Assembly (NCBI GenBank): GCA_012295275.1
Contig: CM022670.1
Location: 19,845,698 to 19,909,697, forward strand
Source of the DNA: Chrysomallon squamiferum
Taxonomy: Eukaryota > Mollusca > Gastropoda > Neomphalida > Peltospiridae
DNA length: 64,000 bases
Direction of reading: 5' to 3'
Shown: piece by piece, positions 63,540 to 64,000 of the stretch
Numbering within the stretch: position 1 is the first letter of the stretch
Layout: each line of letters opens with the position of its first letter
Notes under the pieces: generated by a model
The model's database searches: none
Seen by the model: only the letters and a program-made list of their open reading frames with translations
What the model was told of the DNA's origin: nothing
Translations under genes and position numbers: made by a program

Positions 63540-64000
63540 AAAAGAGAGGAGACTAAACAAAATGAATGTTATATTATGTGTGAAAAAGCACAATGAAACA
63601 TGTAAGTGATGTAAAAATTAAAAGACAAGCGAATGAAGAAAATAACTCATGAACTAAGTTTGTTTAAAGCGAAAGAAAAACACAAATGCGAAAGAAAATT
63701 AAAGAAAAATGTCGAAGAAAGAGTTGAGTAAGGTTAACAACAGAAAATTAACAAAGAAGAATGAATGAATGAATGAATGAATGAATGAATGGACAGAAGA
63801 AAGAAATGAATGAAAAGAAGAAATGTTAAAAACACACAAGTGAAAAAAGGAATGAATTAAAATACGGATCGATAGAAGGAAGATGGAAACACTTGAAGAT
63901 GGGGAAAAATGAAACGAAAAAGAAAAATATAAATTAGAGATGGAAGAGAAAAAACGATAAATGAATGAAAATAAAAGGAATGGAATAATGAATGAAAAAA
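63540..64000 (+). repeat. Purine-rich tract with (GAAT)n
   Basis: The plus strand is strongly purine-biased to the window edge. (GAAT)n/(TGAA)n occupies about 63758-63792, and GAAA/GAAG-like words continue after it. No exon was seen. Confidence 0.8.

Overview
The window is nuclear DNA of an animal, very rich in A+T, with GT-AG introns, AATAAA-type polyadenylation signals, a LINE remnant and dense microsatellites. Three things suggest a lophotrochozoan, most likely a mollusc: the style of the LINE proteins, the (TTTA)n/(ATT)n/(TC)n content, and dispersed repeats carrying an AAGGGA(A/C)A(C/T)AACT-like motif. The species cannot be named from the sequence alone.

Layout. 1-15.3 kb has no recognisable host gene. 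It holds AT-rich low-complexity DNA, two tandem arrays (4.25-5.06 kb, and a ~368-bp unit at 10.07-12.35 kb), several compositionally distinct islands that could be regulatory, and an internally deleted LINE copy (13.7-14.9 kb). 15.3-41 kb is the gene cluster: an intronless KAT8/MOF histone acetyltransferase (+); TMEM59 (-, six exons); a 17-exon gene (+) encoding a GNAT acetyltransferase-like domain, a coiled coil and a C-terminal PARP-like ADP-ribosyltransferase domain; and a six-exon gene (+) for a 250-residue protein with an N-myristoylation signal and a ubiquitin-like C-terminus. 41-50.9 kb is intergenic and microsatellite-rich. At 50.94 kb the first coding exon of a rhodopsin-type GPCR (extracellular tail, TM1, TM2) begins. 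The remaining 12.6 kb to the right edge appears to be its first coding intron, because no TM3 exon was found.

Function. KAT8 acetylates H4K16 in the nucleus. TMEM59 is a Golgi/endolysosomal membrane protein linked to autophagy, and its start lies close to a TCACGTGA (CLEAR/M-box type) site. The GNAT-PARP gene is the most unusual item: one polypeptide appears to combine an acetyl-CoA-binding fold with an ADP-ribosyl transferase fold whose catalytic His position is Cys while Tyr and Glu are kept. Its exon 2/exon 3 junction does not keep frame in this sequence, and a GC-AG intron divides the GNAT core. TMEM59 and the GNAT-PARP gene diverge from a shared 1.56-kb intergenic region that contains a perfect 55-bp tandem duplication.
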